In this document: positions 49,771 through 58,942 of the stretch, in pieces
Layout of the letters: each line of letters opens with the position of its first letter
Numbering within the stretch: the first letter of the stretch is position 1
Source of the DNA: Mycobacterium malmoense
Lineage (GTDB): Bacteria; Actinomycetota; Actinomycetes; Mycobacteriales; Mycobacteriaceae
Direction of reading: 5' to 3'
Length of the DNA stretch: 64,000 nt
Assembly: GCF_019645855.1 (NCBI RefSeq)
Contig: NZ_CP080999.1
Span: forward strand, 2,976,001-3,040,000
The notes under the pieces: generated by a model
Told to the model about the DNA's origin: nothing
The model's input: the letters and a program-made list of their open reading frames with translations, nothing else
Databases searched by the model: none
Position numbers and translations under genes: made by a program

Positions 49771-50834
49771 TGTACCGGCTCGCGCGCCGGCTGCTGTTTG
49801 CGGTCCCGGCCGAGCGCATCCACACGCTGGTTTTCGCGGTTCTGCGCGGCGTCACGGCCGTCGGCGTGGCGCGCCGGCTGCTGCACCGGCTGCTCGGCCC
49901 GACCGATCCGGCACTGGCCAGCACCGTGTTTGGGGTGCGCTTCCCGGGACCGCTCGGGCTGGCCGCCGGCTTCGACAAGGACGGCACGGGGCTGCACGCA
50001 TGGGGTGCGCTGGGTTTCGGGTATGCCGAGATCGGGACCGTCACCGCCCGCCCGCAGCCCGGCAACCCGGCGCCGCGGATCTTCCGGCTGCCCGCCGACC
50101 GGGCCCTGCTGAACCGGATGGGGTTCAACAATCTCGGCGCCGGCGCGCTGGCGATCCGGCTCGCGCGCCATCGACCCGACATACCGATCGGGGTCAACAT
50201 CGGCAAGACGAAGACAACCCCGGCCGCGGACGCCGTCGGCGACTACCGGACGAGCGCCCGGCTGGTCGGCCCGCTGGCCGCCTACCTGGTGGTCAACGTC
50301 AGCTCGCCGAACACGCCGGGGCTGCGCGACCTGCAGGCGGTCGACTCGTTGCGCCCCATCCTCGAGGGCGTCCTCTCCGAAGCCGCGGCGACATCAACAC
50401 CGGTGCTGGTCAAGATCGCGCCCGACCTCTCCGATACCGACATCGACGCCGTCGCGGACCTGGCCGTCGAGCTGGGCCTGGCCGGCATCGTCGCGACCAA
50501 CACCACGGTCTCGCGCGACGGCCTCGCCACACCGGGGTCCGACGAGCTGGGCGCCGGCGGCATCTCCGGGCCGCCGGTGGCGCGCCGCGCCGTCGAGGTG
50601 CTGCGCCGGCTCTACGGCCGGGTCGGCGATCGCTTGGTGCTGATCAGTGTCGGGGGCATCGAGACCGCCGACGACGCCTGGGAGCGGATCACCGCGGGCG
50701 CGTCGCTGGTGCAGGGCTACACCGGCTTCATCTACGGCGGGGGCTTGTGGCCCAAGCGCATTCACGACGGCATCGCCCGCCGGTTGCGCGACGGCGGATT
50801 CGCCTCGCTCAGCGACGCCGTCGGGTCGGCTTGA
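49770..50834 (+). CDS. pyrD: Dihydroorotate dehydrogenase (class 2, quinone) PyrD
   Basis: A 354-residue FMN enzyme oxidising dihydroorotate to orotate in pyrimidine synthesis, feeding electrons to the quinone pool at the membrane. The N-terminal hydrophobic/basic helices (YRLARRLLFAVPAERIH) mark the membrane-bound class 2 form. Other signatures are LAAGFDKDG, RMGFNNLGAGA, NVSSPNTPGLRDLQ with the catalytic Ser, and TAGASLVQGYTGFIYGG. The start is ATG 49770 or the GTG one codon earlier. Corresponds to Rv2139. Confidence 0.96.
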   Translation: MYRLARRLLFAVPAERIHTLVFAVLRGVTAVGVARRLLHRLLGPTDPALASTVFGVRFPGPLGLAAGFDKDGTGLHAWGALGFGYAEIGTVTARPQPGNPAPRIFRLPADRALLNRMGFNNLGAGALAIRLARHRPDIPIGVNIGKTKTTPAADAVGDYRTSARLVGPLAAYLVVNVSSPNTPGLRDLQAVDSLRPILEGVLSEAAATSTPVLVKIAPDLSDTDIDAVADLAVELGLAGIVATNTTVSRDGLATPGSDELGAGGISGPPVARRAVEVLRRLYGRVGDRLVLISVGGIETADDAWERITAGASLVQGYTGFIYGGGLWPKRIHDGIARRLRDGGFASLSDAVGSA

Positions 50835-50925
50835 GCCAAAACCATTGCGGCATGTGTTCAACCGCCGCGGTTTGTGATTAGGATCACGAGAGTCGGGTGT
50901 CGGGCCTGAATCAATGGAGACGCGC

Positions 50926-52794
50926 ATGTCTTTTGTCAGCACCGTTCCCGAAGTTGTGACGGACGCGGCGGTGAATCTCGCGGGTGTCGGCTCGACGCTG
51001 GAACAGGCGACCGTGGCGGCGGCGGGTCCGACGACCACGCTCACCGCGGCGGCCGCCGACGAGGTTTCGACGGCGATCTCGCAGCTGTTCGGCGCGTACG
51101 GCCAGCAATTTCAGACGTTGAGCGCCCAGGCCGCGGCGTTTCACAACGAGTTTGTGAGCTTGTTGAGCGGCGGCGCGGCGGCCTACCTGAGCACCGAGGT
51201 CGCCAACGCCGAGCAGAGCCTCCTGAACGCGGTGATCGCGCCCGCCGCGACCGGCACGACCGTCGCCGCGAGCTCGGCCGCGATCCCGATTCTCGGCGGC
51301 CTGGACCCGATCCTGGGCGGCTTGAACGCGTTCCTCACCGGCGGGAACCTGGCGCCCTACATCGGCTTGCCGCCAATTCTTAGCGGCTTGGACCCGATCC
51401 TCGGCGACGTGAGTTCGCTGCTCTTTACCGGCGGGCCCATCGGTTCGATCCTCGCGACTTCGCCGCTGGGCCCGATCCTCAACGGCGTCGGCCAAGACGT
51501 CGGAGGCGTCGTGTCCACCCTGTTGAGCGGCGGCCTTCCCGCGCTGCTGTCCAACCCCTTCGCGCCGATTACGCAAGCCCTTTCCGGGGTCATCACGGAC
51601 GTGCCCGGGCTTCAGGGGCTCGAACCCCTGCTGCAACCGCTGCTGCCGGGGCTGTCCGAGGCCGGACAAACGGCTTCCGGCTTCGGCGACCCGTACCAGG
51701 TCCTCTTCGCCAACACGAGCGCCAACCTGCAGAGCCTGTTCGCCACCTGGTCCGCCGACCCGTTCCCGGTCCTCCGGGAGGTCATTGCCAACCAGCAGGT
51801 CTACGCCCAGACGATCGCCGCGGCGCTCGCGGCCGGCATCCAGAACCTGCCCGCGGAATTGGCGAATCTGCCTGCAGAGATCCAGGCCGGCATCCAGGGC
51901 CTTGCGACCTTCAACCCGGGCGCCCTGCTGCAGACCTACATCAACCAGCAGATCGGCTACGCCCAGACGATCAGCACGTCGCTACAGCTCGCGGCCACGG
52001 ACTTGGGAAACAGGCTGCCCGTCTTCCAGGCCGACCTCGCGATGGCCTCCCAAGCGTTCGCGGCGGGCAACTACACCGGTGCGGTGAACGACGTGGCGGA
52101 GGGACTCCTGAATCTCTTCATCGCCGGCTTCAATACCAGCAACCTGTCGAACATCTTGCTGGTCGGGCCCGCGGGAGACCTGCTACCCATCCTCGGCATC
52201 CCCGGCCAGATGGCGCAGAACTTCACCAACCTGCTGCTCGCGGGTTCCATCCCCGCGCAGATGGCACAGAACTACACCAACCTGGTCGACAAGCTCACGA
52301 ACGCAATGATCTCGACGACCATTTCGCTCCAACTCGCATCCAGTCCGCCGATAGTGATGGACGCCTACTTCGGATTGCCGTTGTCGCTGGCGTTTTCGGC
52401 GCTCGGTTCGCCTTTCGCCGGCCTGAACGCGCTCGCGACCAGTGCGGCGACGTTCGGGACCGCAGTGCAAAGCGGCAACGGCGTCGCCGCCCTCGGTGCA
52501 CTCATCGACGCCCCGGCCGTCTACGCGAACGGCGTCCTCAATGGCGAGACTCTCGTCGACCTGAACATGCCGGTGACGGTGGCCGGCGTCACGATACCCA
52601 TCACGATGCACTTGCCGTTCGACGGGATACTTGTTCCGCCGCACCCGATCACGGCGACGGTGGACCTTAGCCTGCTGGGGATTCCCCTGCCGGTCAACCT
52701 CACCCTCGGCGGCACGCCCTTCCAGGGGTTGCTTCCCGAGCTGATCAACTACCTGCCCGAACAGCTCGCCACGGTGATAACGCCCGCGGCGTAG
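50926..52794 (+). CDS. PE family protein with long C-terminal domain (paralogue 1)
   Basis: A 622-residue protein. Residues 1-95 form a PE domain (P8-E9 motif in MSFVSTVPEVV, YGQQFQTLSAQAAAFHNEF). A Gly/Leu/Pro-rich spacer (ILGGLDPILGGLN repeats) follows. A long C-terminal domain is shared nearly block for block with the PE gene at 55411 (PYQVLFANTSANLQSL, PFPVLREVIANQQVYAQTI, NGVAALGALIDAPAVYANG, FDGILVPPHPITATVDL). No PPE partner or hydrolase motif is visible. ATG 50926 has GGAG six bases upstream. Probably exported by an ESX system. Confidence 0.88.
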   Translation: MSFVSTVPEVVTDAAVNLAGVGSTLEQATVAAAGPTTTLTAAAADEVSTAISQLFGAYGQQFQTLSAQAAAFHNEFVSLLSGGAAAYLSTEVANAEQSLLNAVIAPAATGTTVAASSAAIPILGGLDPILGGLNAFLTGGNLAPYIGLPPILSGLDPILGDVSSLLFTGGPIGSILATSPLGPILNGVGQDVGGVVSTLLSGGLPALLSNPFAPITQALSGVITDVPGLQGLEPLLQPLLPGLSEAGQTASGFGDPYQVLFANTSANLQSLFATWSADPFPVLREVIANQQVYAQTIAAALAAGIQNLPAELANLPAEIQAGIQGLATFNPGALLQTYINQQIGYAQTISTSLQLAATDLGNRLPVFQADLAMASQAFAAGNYTGAVNDVAEGLLNLFIAGFNTSNLSNILLVGPAGDLLPILGIPGQMAQNFTNLLLAGSIPAQMAQNYTNLVDKLTNAMISTTISLQLASSPPIVMDAYFGLPLSLAFSALGSPFAGLNALATSAATFGTAVQSGNGVAALGALIDAPAVYANGVLNGETLVDLNMPVTVAGVTIPITMHLPFDGILVPPHPITATVDLSLLGIPLPVNLTLGGTPFQGLLPELINYLPEQLATVITPAA

Positions 52795-52820
52795 TGCGGT
52801 CGCGATCCGTCGCCGTCCAG

Positions 52821-55046
52821 TTAGTCGGCTCGTAGCGCACTGCGCAGGGAATCCAGTTGGGCGAGCTCGGATTGCCCGGCTTGCACGCTGACCGCACGCA
52901 GGGTTCCGTTCCAGGCGAACGGCGGCCGATAGTCGTCGCAGACCGGCAGGCCGCGGTCGTGGCCGAGGGTGAGGTGGGTGCCGCCGTGCTGCCAGATGAA
53001 CGGAAGCGTGTCCTCGGCCGAGCCGGTAGCGACGACGGTGTCGTCGACCACTGCGTCGACGGCCACGCCGCCGGATGTCGGGCGCAGCACACAGCCGACG
53101 CGGTGGTTTCCCGGCGAGAGTTGTTGGGCGGACTCCAATTTCAGGTTTTGGCCGGGTAGCGCAACGGCGAGACGGAGCTTTCCGTCGACCACATAAGCGG
53201 CCAGGCCTCCGTTGCGGTCGCCGATCGCGAACAACACCCCGCTCGGCGGCTGGGCCGCAACTTCCACGTCGGCGACGATTCGGCCGCCGCCGGCCAGCAT
53301 CGGCAACGCTTCGTCGGACACCGGACCGCCCTCGGGGTAGAGCGTGACGCTCTGGCCGACGGGGTATTGCGGCTGGACGGCGGCAGCAAGGCGCCCGATC
53401 AGCGAATCAAACAGTGGCAGAACATTATTCGCTTCGGCTTCGAGCCGCCATTGCCGTTTCAGGCGCTCGAGCACGTCGGGATGTTCGCTCGCCACGTCGC
53501 GGGATTCGGAGAAGTCGTCGTCGAGCCGGAACAGCGACCAGCGATCGTCGTCGAAGTCGCGGCTGCCCGGGAGTAACAGGTCCTCGTCCATGAGGCCGGC
53601 CGAGACGTGGTCGGTGGTGGCTTTCCAGCCGTCCGCGAAGATCGCCCGCGACCCCAGCATCTCGAAGTACTGCACCGAGCGTGGGTCGGCGGCCGCGGGA
53701 TCGGCGAAGGTGGACAGCAGGCTGGCCCCCTGCAGTGGGGACTGGGCCACGCCGTCGACCGACTCGGGCGCGGCCACCCCGCACGCATCGAGCACCGTGG
53801 GCAGCACGTCGATCGCGTGGGCGAATTGGCCGCGAATCCCGCCGCGATCGCGAATACGTTTGGGCCAGTGCGCGATAAAGGGGACACGGGTCCCGCCGAG
53901 CCACGTGTAACGCTTCCACAGCCGAAACGGCGTATTGCCGGCCCATGCCCATCCCCAGGCGTAGTGCGGGTACGTCCGGGGCCCACCCCAGTCGTCGAGC
54001 CGTTCGATGTTGTCGGCGAGATCGTCGCGGACCCGGTGCGTGAAGCGGTGCTCGTTGACGGTCCCGGTGACGCCGCCTTCGGCGCTGGCACCGTTGTCGG
54101 ACAGCACGAAGATCAAGGTGTTGTCGAGCACCCCGATGCGTTCCAGGGCATCGACGAGCCGGCCGATCTGCGCGTCGGTGTGGCTGAGGAAGCCCGCGTA
54201 GACCTCGTGCATGCGGGCATACAGGCGACGCTCGTCCGCGCCGAGCTCATCCCAGGCGGGCACCCACGGCGGTCGCGGCGTCAGCGTGGTATTGGCCGGA
54301 ACGATCCCGGAAGCCCGTTGGCGGGAAAACAATTCGTCGCGCCAGCGGTCCCATCCGTCGTCGAACCTGCCGGCGTAGGCGTCGGCCCAGGAGCGCTCCA
54401 CGTGGTGTGGCGAATGCATGGCCCCGGTGGCGAAATACAGGAAGAACGGCTTGCCCGGCGCGCCGGCCTGCTGGTTGACCACCATGCGGATGGCCTCGTC
54501 GGCGAGGTCTTCGGTCAGGTGGTAGCCCCGGTCGGGTCCGGCGGGCGGCTCGACGAACGAATTGTCCCGAACCAATTCCGGCGCCCATTGATTGGCGTCG
54601 CCGCGAAGAAAACCGTAGAAGCGTTCGAATCCCAACCCGAGCGGCCAACGGTCGAACGGCCCCGCGCCGCCGCGCTCGCCGCGCGGGGCCAGGTGCCACT
54701 TGCCGACCGCCAGTGTGCTCCAGCCGGCGTCACGCAGCAGCCGTGGAAGCGTGGCCGCCGAGCGCGGAATCCGCGCGGTGTAGCCCGGATGCGAGGTGGG
54801 CAGGTCGGCGAGGAAACCCATGCCGACCGCATGGTGGTTGCGGCCGGTCAGCAGCGCCGCCCGCGTGGGCGAACACAGGGCGGTCACGTGAAACCGGTTG
54901 TATCGCAGTCCCCCGGCGGCCAGGCGGTCGATCGTTGGTGTCGAGATATCCGAACCGTAGCAACCGAATTGGGCAAACCCGAGGTCGTCGAGCAGGATCA
55001 TCACGACGTTGGGCGCGTCCGTCGGCGGCCGGGGGGTTTGGGTCAT
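52821..55046 (-). CDS. Arylsulfatase (type I sulfatase)
   Basis: A 741-residue type I sulfatase hydrolysing sulfate esters. The formylglycine signature C-x-P-x-R occurs as CSPTRAALLTG with Cys58 as the residue to be converted. The metal-binding start VVMILLDDLGFAQFGCYG and the later VLSDNGAS and GKWHLAP motifs are present. The last 200 residues form a jelly-roll-like extension. There is no signal peptide, so it would be cytosolic or exported by another route. M. tuberculosis has several AtsA-type genes, none by memory at this site. A perfect palindrome lies 31 bases upstream and may be its operator. It converges with PE paralogue 1. Confidence 0.92.
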   Translation of the reverse strand: MTQTPRPPTDAPNVVMILLDDLGFAQFGCYGSDISTPTIDRLAAGGLRYNRFHVTALCSPTRAALLTGRNHHAVGMGFLADLPTSHPGYTARIPRSAATLPRLLRDAGWSTLAVGKWHLAPRGERGGAGPFDRWPLGLGFERFYGFLRGDANQWAPELVRDNSFVEPPAGPDRGYHLTEDLADEAIRMVVNQQAGAPGKPFFLYFATGAMHSPHHVERSWADAYAGRFDDGWDRWRDELFSRQRASGIVPANTTLTPRPPWVPAWDELGADERRLYARMHEVYAGFLSHTDAQIGRLVDALERIGVLDNTLIFVLSDNGASAEGGVTGTVNEHRFTHRVRDDLADNIERLDDWGGPRTYPHYAWGWAWAGNTPFRLWKRYTWLGGTRVPFIAHWPKRIRDRGGIRGQFAHAIDVLPTVLDACGVAAPESVDGVAQSPLQGASLLSTFADPAAADPRSVQYFEMLGSRAIFADGWKATTDHVSAGLMDEDLLLPGSRDFDDDRWSLFRLDDDFSESRDVASEHPDVLERLKRQWRLEAEANNVLPLFDSLIGRLAAAVQPQYPVGQSVTLYPEGGPVSDEALPMLAGGGRIVADVEVAAQPPSGVLFAIGDRNGGLAAYVVDGKLRLAVALPGQNLKLESAQQLSPGNHRVGCVLRPTSGGVAVDAVVDDTVVATGSAEDTLPFIWQHGGTHLTLGHDRGLPVCDDYRPPFAWNGTLRAVSVQAGQSELAQLDSLRSALRAD

Positions 55047-55077
55047 GTAGGCGTCGCCTTCCGTCGCATTCGCAAAG

Positions 55078-55097
55078 GTGTAGTCAAGCGACTACAC
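55078..55097. promoter_or_regulatory. Perfect 8-bp palindrome GTGTAGTC-AAGC-GACTACAC, likely operator
   Basis: The two 8-bp arms are perfect inverted repeats around AAGC, ending 31 bases upstream of the arylsulfatase ATG. Size and symmetry fit TetR- or GntR-type operators. The regulator gene is not adjacent. The gap 55047-55410 (364 bases) otherwise holds the vapB remnant and no complete gene. Confidence 0.55.
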
Positions 55098-55148
55098 ACT
55101 CTATGGGCAGGACCGTGCGCGACGCAAGGCGGAAGGGCCGCCTATTAC

Positions 55149-55319
55149 GGGCGCGAGCAGGCTGGCCGGATAAGCCTCAGCGATTTCCTGCTTGCCCGAC
55201 TGGGCGAAATCGCCGAAGAACCGACCCTCGACGACGTTCTCGATCGCCTCGCGGCGCTGCCCCGTCGGAACCTCGGCGTGGCCGCGGCCGAACTGGTCGG
55301 CGAAGACCGCTCCCGGTGA
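55149..55319 (+). pseudogene. vapB-type antitoxin remnant followed by a vapC start fragment
   Basis: The frame ending at TGA 55317-55319 codes a segment like the C-terminal two-thirds of a VapB (FitA-type) antitoxin: ISLSDFLLARLGEIAEEPTL, then DDVLDRLAALPRRNLGVAAAELVGEDRSR. No start codon or ribbon-helix-helix N-terminus precedes it. Two bases after the stop, GTG 55322 opens VLDATIG and then TAG, resembling the first residues of a VapC PIN toxin. Together they look like a vapBC pair truncated at both ends by the flanking arylsulfatase and PE genes. Confidence 0.6.
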
Positions 55320-55410
55320 ACGTGTTGGATGCCACGATCGGGTAGAGCACGTTACAGTTCGTTGCGTCCGCATGTGGTGATGGTCGCGGAGTCAGCCAAG
55401 GGAGATGGTC

Positions 55411-56961
55411 ATGTCGTTCGTGATCACGACGCCGGAGATCGTGGCGTCCGCGGCCGGGAACTTGGCGGGCATCGGCACGACGTTGGGGCAGGCCATTGCG
55501 GTGGCATCGGGCCCGACGACCGACGTCGCGGCTGGGGCCGCCGACGAGGTGTCGACCGCGGTCTCGCGGTTGTTCAGCGCATACGGCCAGCAATTTCAAG
55601 CTTTCGGCGCCCGAGCGGCGGCATTTCACGACGATTTCGTGCGCCTCTTGAACGGGAGCGTGTCCGCATACCTTGGCGCCGAGAGCGCCAACACCGCGGC
55701 CTCGATCCTCGGCGGGTCCGTCCTGGGGGGTGGCAGCGGTGTCTCACTGCTGACCAACCAGATCAGCGCGGACTCGCAAGCCCTCTCGGGGGGGCTCGAA
55801 ACCCTGTTGCCGGGCCTGTTCGCGCCCGGCGCGAGCGCTGTCGGCGCCACCGGCGGCCCCTATCAGACCCTCTTCGCCAACACCGTCGCCAACCTGCAAA
55901 GCCTCGGGAGCGACTGGATTGCCGACCCGTTCCCGGTTATCCGGCAGGTCGTCGCCAACCAGCAGGTCTACGGGCAGACGATCGCCACGGCGCTTGCCAC
56001 CGGTATCCAGAACCTCCCCGCGGAGTTGGCGAACGCGCCGACCACCATCCAGGCCGGCGTGCAGCGGCTTTTGGCCTTCAACCCGGGGGCTTCGCTGCAG
56101 CAGTTCGTCAACCAACAGATCGGCTACGCCCAGACGGTCACCACGTCGCTACAGCTCGCGGGCCAGGGCTTCGGGACCACCCTGCCCGTCTTCCAGGCCG
56201 ACGTGGGGATGGCCTACCACGCGCTCGCGACCGGCAATTACAACGGCGCGGTGAACGATCTGGCGGAAGGCTTCAAAAACCTCTTTGTCACCGGAATCGA
56301 CGCCAGCAACTCGTCGAACATCAAGCCGGTTGGCCCGGTGGGCGACCTGCTCCCCATCCTCAGCATCCCCGGACAGATGGTGCAGAACTTCACCGGCCTC
56401 TTCCCTACCGGCTCCGTCCCCGCATTGCTGGCGCAGAACTACGCCAACGTGATCGATGCGCTCACGAACACGACCATCTCGACGACCGGGACGCTGCAAC
56501 CGCACCAGACACCCCCGATCGAACTCGACGCCTTCTTCGGGCTGCCGTTGTCGGTCGGTTTCGGTGCGATCGGTCCGCCGATCGCCGGACTGAACGCGCT
56601 CGCCACCAGCGCAACGACGTTTGCGCAGGCGGTGCAGACCGGGAACGGCGTAGCGGCGTTGGGCGCACTCGTCGATGCTCCAGCCGTCGTCGCCAACGGC
56701 TTCCTCAACGGGGAGACTCACGTGACTATGACCATGACGGTGGACATCGACTCCTTCGCCATCCCGGTCACGATGAGCGTTCCCCTCGACGGGATCCTCG
56801 TTCCGCCACACCCGATGACGGCGACGGTAGACCTGGGCGCCGCGGGCATTGCCGTCCCGGTCGACGTGACGGTCGGCGGCACACCGTTCTCGGGCCTCCT
56901 GCCCGGGCTGGTGAACTACCTGCCCCAACAGCTCGCCAACGCAATAACACCCGTGGCGTAG
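55411..56961 (+). CDS. PE family protein with long C-terminal domain (paralogue 2)
   Basis: A 516-residue paralogue of the PE protein at 50926. It has a PE domain (P8-E9, MSFVITTPEIV), a shorter spacer lacking most ILGGLDPILGG repeats, and the same C-terminal domain (PYQTLFANTVANLQSL, PFPVIRQVVANQQVYGQTI, NGVAALGALVDAPAVVANG, LDGILVPPHPMTATVDL). GGGAG precedes ATG 55411 by seven bases; an ATG two codons earlier lacks spacing. The duplication flanks the sulfatase gene. Function unknown, likely ESX-secreted. Confidence 0.88.
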   Translation: MSFVITTPEIVASAAGNLAGIGTTLGQAIAVASGPTTDVAAGAADEVSTAVSRLFSAYGQQFQAFGARAAAFHDDFVRLLNGSVSAYLGAESANTAASILGGSVLGGGSGVSLLTNQISADSQALSGGLETLLPGLFAPGASAVGATGGPYQTLFANTVANLQSLGSDWIADPFPVIRQVVANQQVYGQTIATALATGIQNLPAELANAPTTIQAGVQRLLAFNPGASLQQFVNQQIGYAQTVTTSLQLAGQGFGTTLPVFQADVGMAYHALATGNYNGAVNDLAEGFKNLFVTGIDASNSSNIKPVGPVGDLLPILSIPGQMVQNFTGLFPTGSVPALLAQNYANVIDALTNTTISTTGTLQPHQTPPIELDAFFGLPLSVGFGAIGPPIAGLNALATSATTFAQAVQTGNGVAALGALVDAPAVVANGFLNGETHVTMTMTVDIDSFAIPVTMSVPLDGILVPPHPMTATVDLGAAGIAVPVDVTVGGTPFSGLLPGLVNYLPQQLANAITPVA

Positions 56962-56980
56962 CGGTTGCGACGGGCCGGCG

Positions 56981-57511
56981 CTACCTCTGCTCGTAGGTGC
57001 CGTAGAGGTAGGCCCGCGCGATCGCGTGCTGGAACAGGTTGAATCCGAGGAACGCGGGACTGGCGTCCTCGCTGAGGTCCAGCTTGTCGACGTCCACGGC
57101 GTGCACCGCGACGTAGTAGCGATGCGGGCCGTGCCCGGGGGGCGGCGCGGCGCCGACATAACGGCGCATTCCGGCGTCGTTGACCAACGTCACCGCGCCG
57201 CCCGGTAGCTCACGGCCATCGCCGGCATTCTCGGGCAGCTCCGTGACGTCGGCGGGCAAGTTGGCCACCGCCCAGTGCCAGAACCCCGACAGCGTCGGGG
57301 CGTCCGGGTCATAGACGGTGACCGCGAAACTACGGGTCTCCCCCGGGAATCCCGACCAGCTCAGCTGCGGGCTGACGTCCTCTCCGCCCGCGCCCATGAT
57401 CCCGCTGATCTGCGGCGTGGCCAACGGCTGGCCGTTGGTGATCGAGCTCGAGGTCAGGGTGAACGACGGCAGCTTGGGCAGCGCGTCATACGGGTCAGGC
57501 GGCAGACTCAT
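56981..57511 (-). CDS. PEBP/YbhB family protein (TB18.6, Rv2140c-like)
   Basis: A 176-residue phosphatidylethanolamine-binding-like protein, corresponding to TB18.6 (Rv2140c). The ligand pocket motifs are YDPDAPTLSGFWHWAVANLP (D-P-D-A-P and the conserved His) and GPHRYYVAVHAVD. PEBP proteins bind anionic small ligands; the bacterial role is unclear. It converges with PE paralogue 2, 19 bases apart, and precedes nothing in its own direction. In M. tuberculosis it lies directly beside pyrD, so the PE/sulfatase block has been inserted between. Confidence 0.93.
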   Translation of the reverse strand: MSLPPDPYDALPKLPSFTLTSSSITNGQPLATPQISGIMGAGGEDVSPQLSWSGFPGETRSFAVTVYDPDAPTLSGFWHWAVANLPADVTELPENAGDGRELPGGAVTLVNDAGMRRYVGAAPPPGHGPHRYYVAVHAVDVDKLDLSEDASPAFLGFNLFQHAIARAYLYGTYEQR

Positions 57512-57536
57512 GGGCGGTCCTCTCGTGTTTTCTCAA

Positions 57537-58892
57537 CTAGCAGTGTGTCAGGAAGTGGGCCAGCACGTCGGTGCCGAATCTCAACGCGTCGATGGGTACC
57601 CGCTCGTCGACGCCGTGGAACAACGCGGTGAAGTCCAAATCCGGCGGCAACCGTAGCGGGCTGAACCCGAAACAGCGAATTCCCAAGCGCGCGAGGGATT
57701 TTGCGTCGGTTCCGCCGGAAAGCATGTAGGGCACCGTGCGGCCGTCCGGGTCGAGCGCCAGCACCGCGGCGTTCATGGCATCGACCAAATCACCGTCGAA
57801 GCCGGTCTCATACGACGAGAAGTCCCTGATCCACTCCCGGGTCACGTCCGGGCCGATCAGCTCGTCAACCTCGGCCTCGAACGCCGCCTTGCGGCCCGGA
57901 AGGATGCGGCAGTCCACCACCGCTTCCGCCGTCGCCGGGATGACGTTGGCCTTGTACCCGGCCTTGAGCATCGTCGGGTTTGCGGTGTCGTGCAGCACGG
58001 CCTTGAGCATGCGGGCCATCGGGCCCAGCTTTTCGATCGTCCCCTCCAAATCGGGCGAGTCGGTGTCGAACGTCAGCCCGGTCTCCTCGCTGACCGCGGC
58101 CAGGAATTGGGCGACGGTGTCGGTGACCACGAGCGGAAACCGATGCCGGCCCAGCCGGGCCACCGCCTCGGCGATGGCGGTGACGGCGTTCCGGTCGTGC
58201 ACCATCGAGCCGTGCCCCGCCCGGCCCCGGGCGGTGAGCCTCATCCACGACAGCCCCTTTTCCGCGGTCTCGATCAAATAGAGCCGGCGTTCACCCCCGT
58301 CGCGACGCGGCACGGTCAGGGAGAACCCGCCCACTTCGCCGATCGCCTCGGTGACACCGTCGAACAGGTCGGGCCGATTGTCGACCAGCCACTGCGCGCC
58401 GTAGTGACCGCCGTGCTCCTCGTCGGCGACAAACGCGAACACCAAGTCGCGGGGCGGCACGATGCCGGCCCGTTTCAGCTGCCGGGCGACGACGATCATC
58501 ATCCCGACCATGTCCTTCATGTCGACCGCGCCGCGGCCCCAGACGAAGCCGTCTTCGATCGCGCCGGAAAACGGGTGCACGCTCCATTCGGCCGGCTCTG
58601 CCGGGACCACGTCGAGATGCCCGTGGATCAGCAGCGCGCCGCGCGAGCGGTCTGCGCCCTCGAGGCGGGCGAACACGTTGCCCCGGCCGGGCGCGCCGGA
58701 TTCGAGGTATTCGGGCTGGTAGCCGACGTCCGCGAGCTGCTCGGCGACCCACCGGGCGCACTCGGCCTCGCCTCGCGTGGTCTCGGGCTCGCCGGTGTTG
58801 GTGGTATCGAATCGAATCAGCCTGCTGACAACCTCGACGACATCGTCGCTGGGATTGTTGGGAACCTCGGTCGCCCCGCTCTCGACGGTCAC
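57537..58892 (-). CDS. M20 family metallopeptidase, DapE2-like (Rv2141c)
   Basis: A 451-residue zinc peptidase of the M20 (ArgE/DapE/ACY1/CPG2) family. Metal ligands are His in LIHGHLDVVP, Asp in RGAVDMKDM, Glu pair in VADEEHGGHYGA and the late His in ALFHGVDERV. It is annotated DapE2 in M. tuberculosis, but probably an acyl-amino-acid or dipeptide hydrolase. GTG 58892 has AAAGGGGG just upstream; the longer frame would run into the repeat array. It ends 25 bases before the PEBP gene, so the two may be co-transcribed. Confidence 0.92.
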   Translation of the reverse strand: MTVESGATEVPNNPSDDVVEVVSRLIRFDTTNTGEPETTRGEAECARWVAEQLADVGYQPEYLESGAPGRGNVFARLEGADRSRGALLIHGHLDVVPAEPAEWSVHPFSGAIEDGFVWGRGAVDMKDMVGMMIVVARQLKRAGIVPPRDLVFAFVADEEHGGHYGAQWLVDNRPDLFDGVTEAIGEVGGFSLTVPRRDGGERRLYLIETAEKGLSWMRLTARGRAGHGSMVHDRNAVTAIAEAVARLGRHRFPLVVTDTVAQFLAAVSEETGLTFDTDSPDLEGTIEKLGPMARMLKAVLHDTANPTMLKAGYKANVIPATAEAVVDCRILPGRKAAFEAEVDELIGPDVTREWIRDFSSYETGFDGDLVDAMNAAVLALDPDGRTVPYMLSGGTDAKSLARLGIRCFGFSPLRLPPDLDFTALFHGVDERVPIDALRFGTDVLAHFLTHC

Positions 58893-58942
58893 AACCCCCT
58901 TTCCTACCACTGCCGGGTCCGCCCGGCTCGGGGGCTGAGCGG

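Noticed and set aside
53607..55319. 570-codon open frame on the plus strand opposite the arylsulfatase
   Set aside because: It is the antisense of a clear sulfatase gene with intact catalytic motifs; only its last ~57 codons, beyond the sulfatase, show protein-like sequence (the vapB remnant).
55101..55373. 90-codon minus-strand frame upstream of PE paralogue 2
   Set aside because: It is antisense to the vapB remnant and has no ribosome site or recognisable domain.
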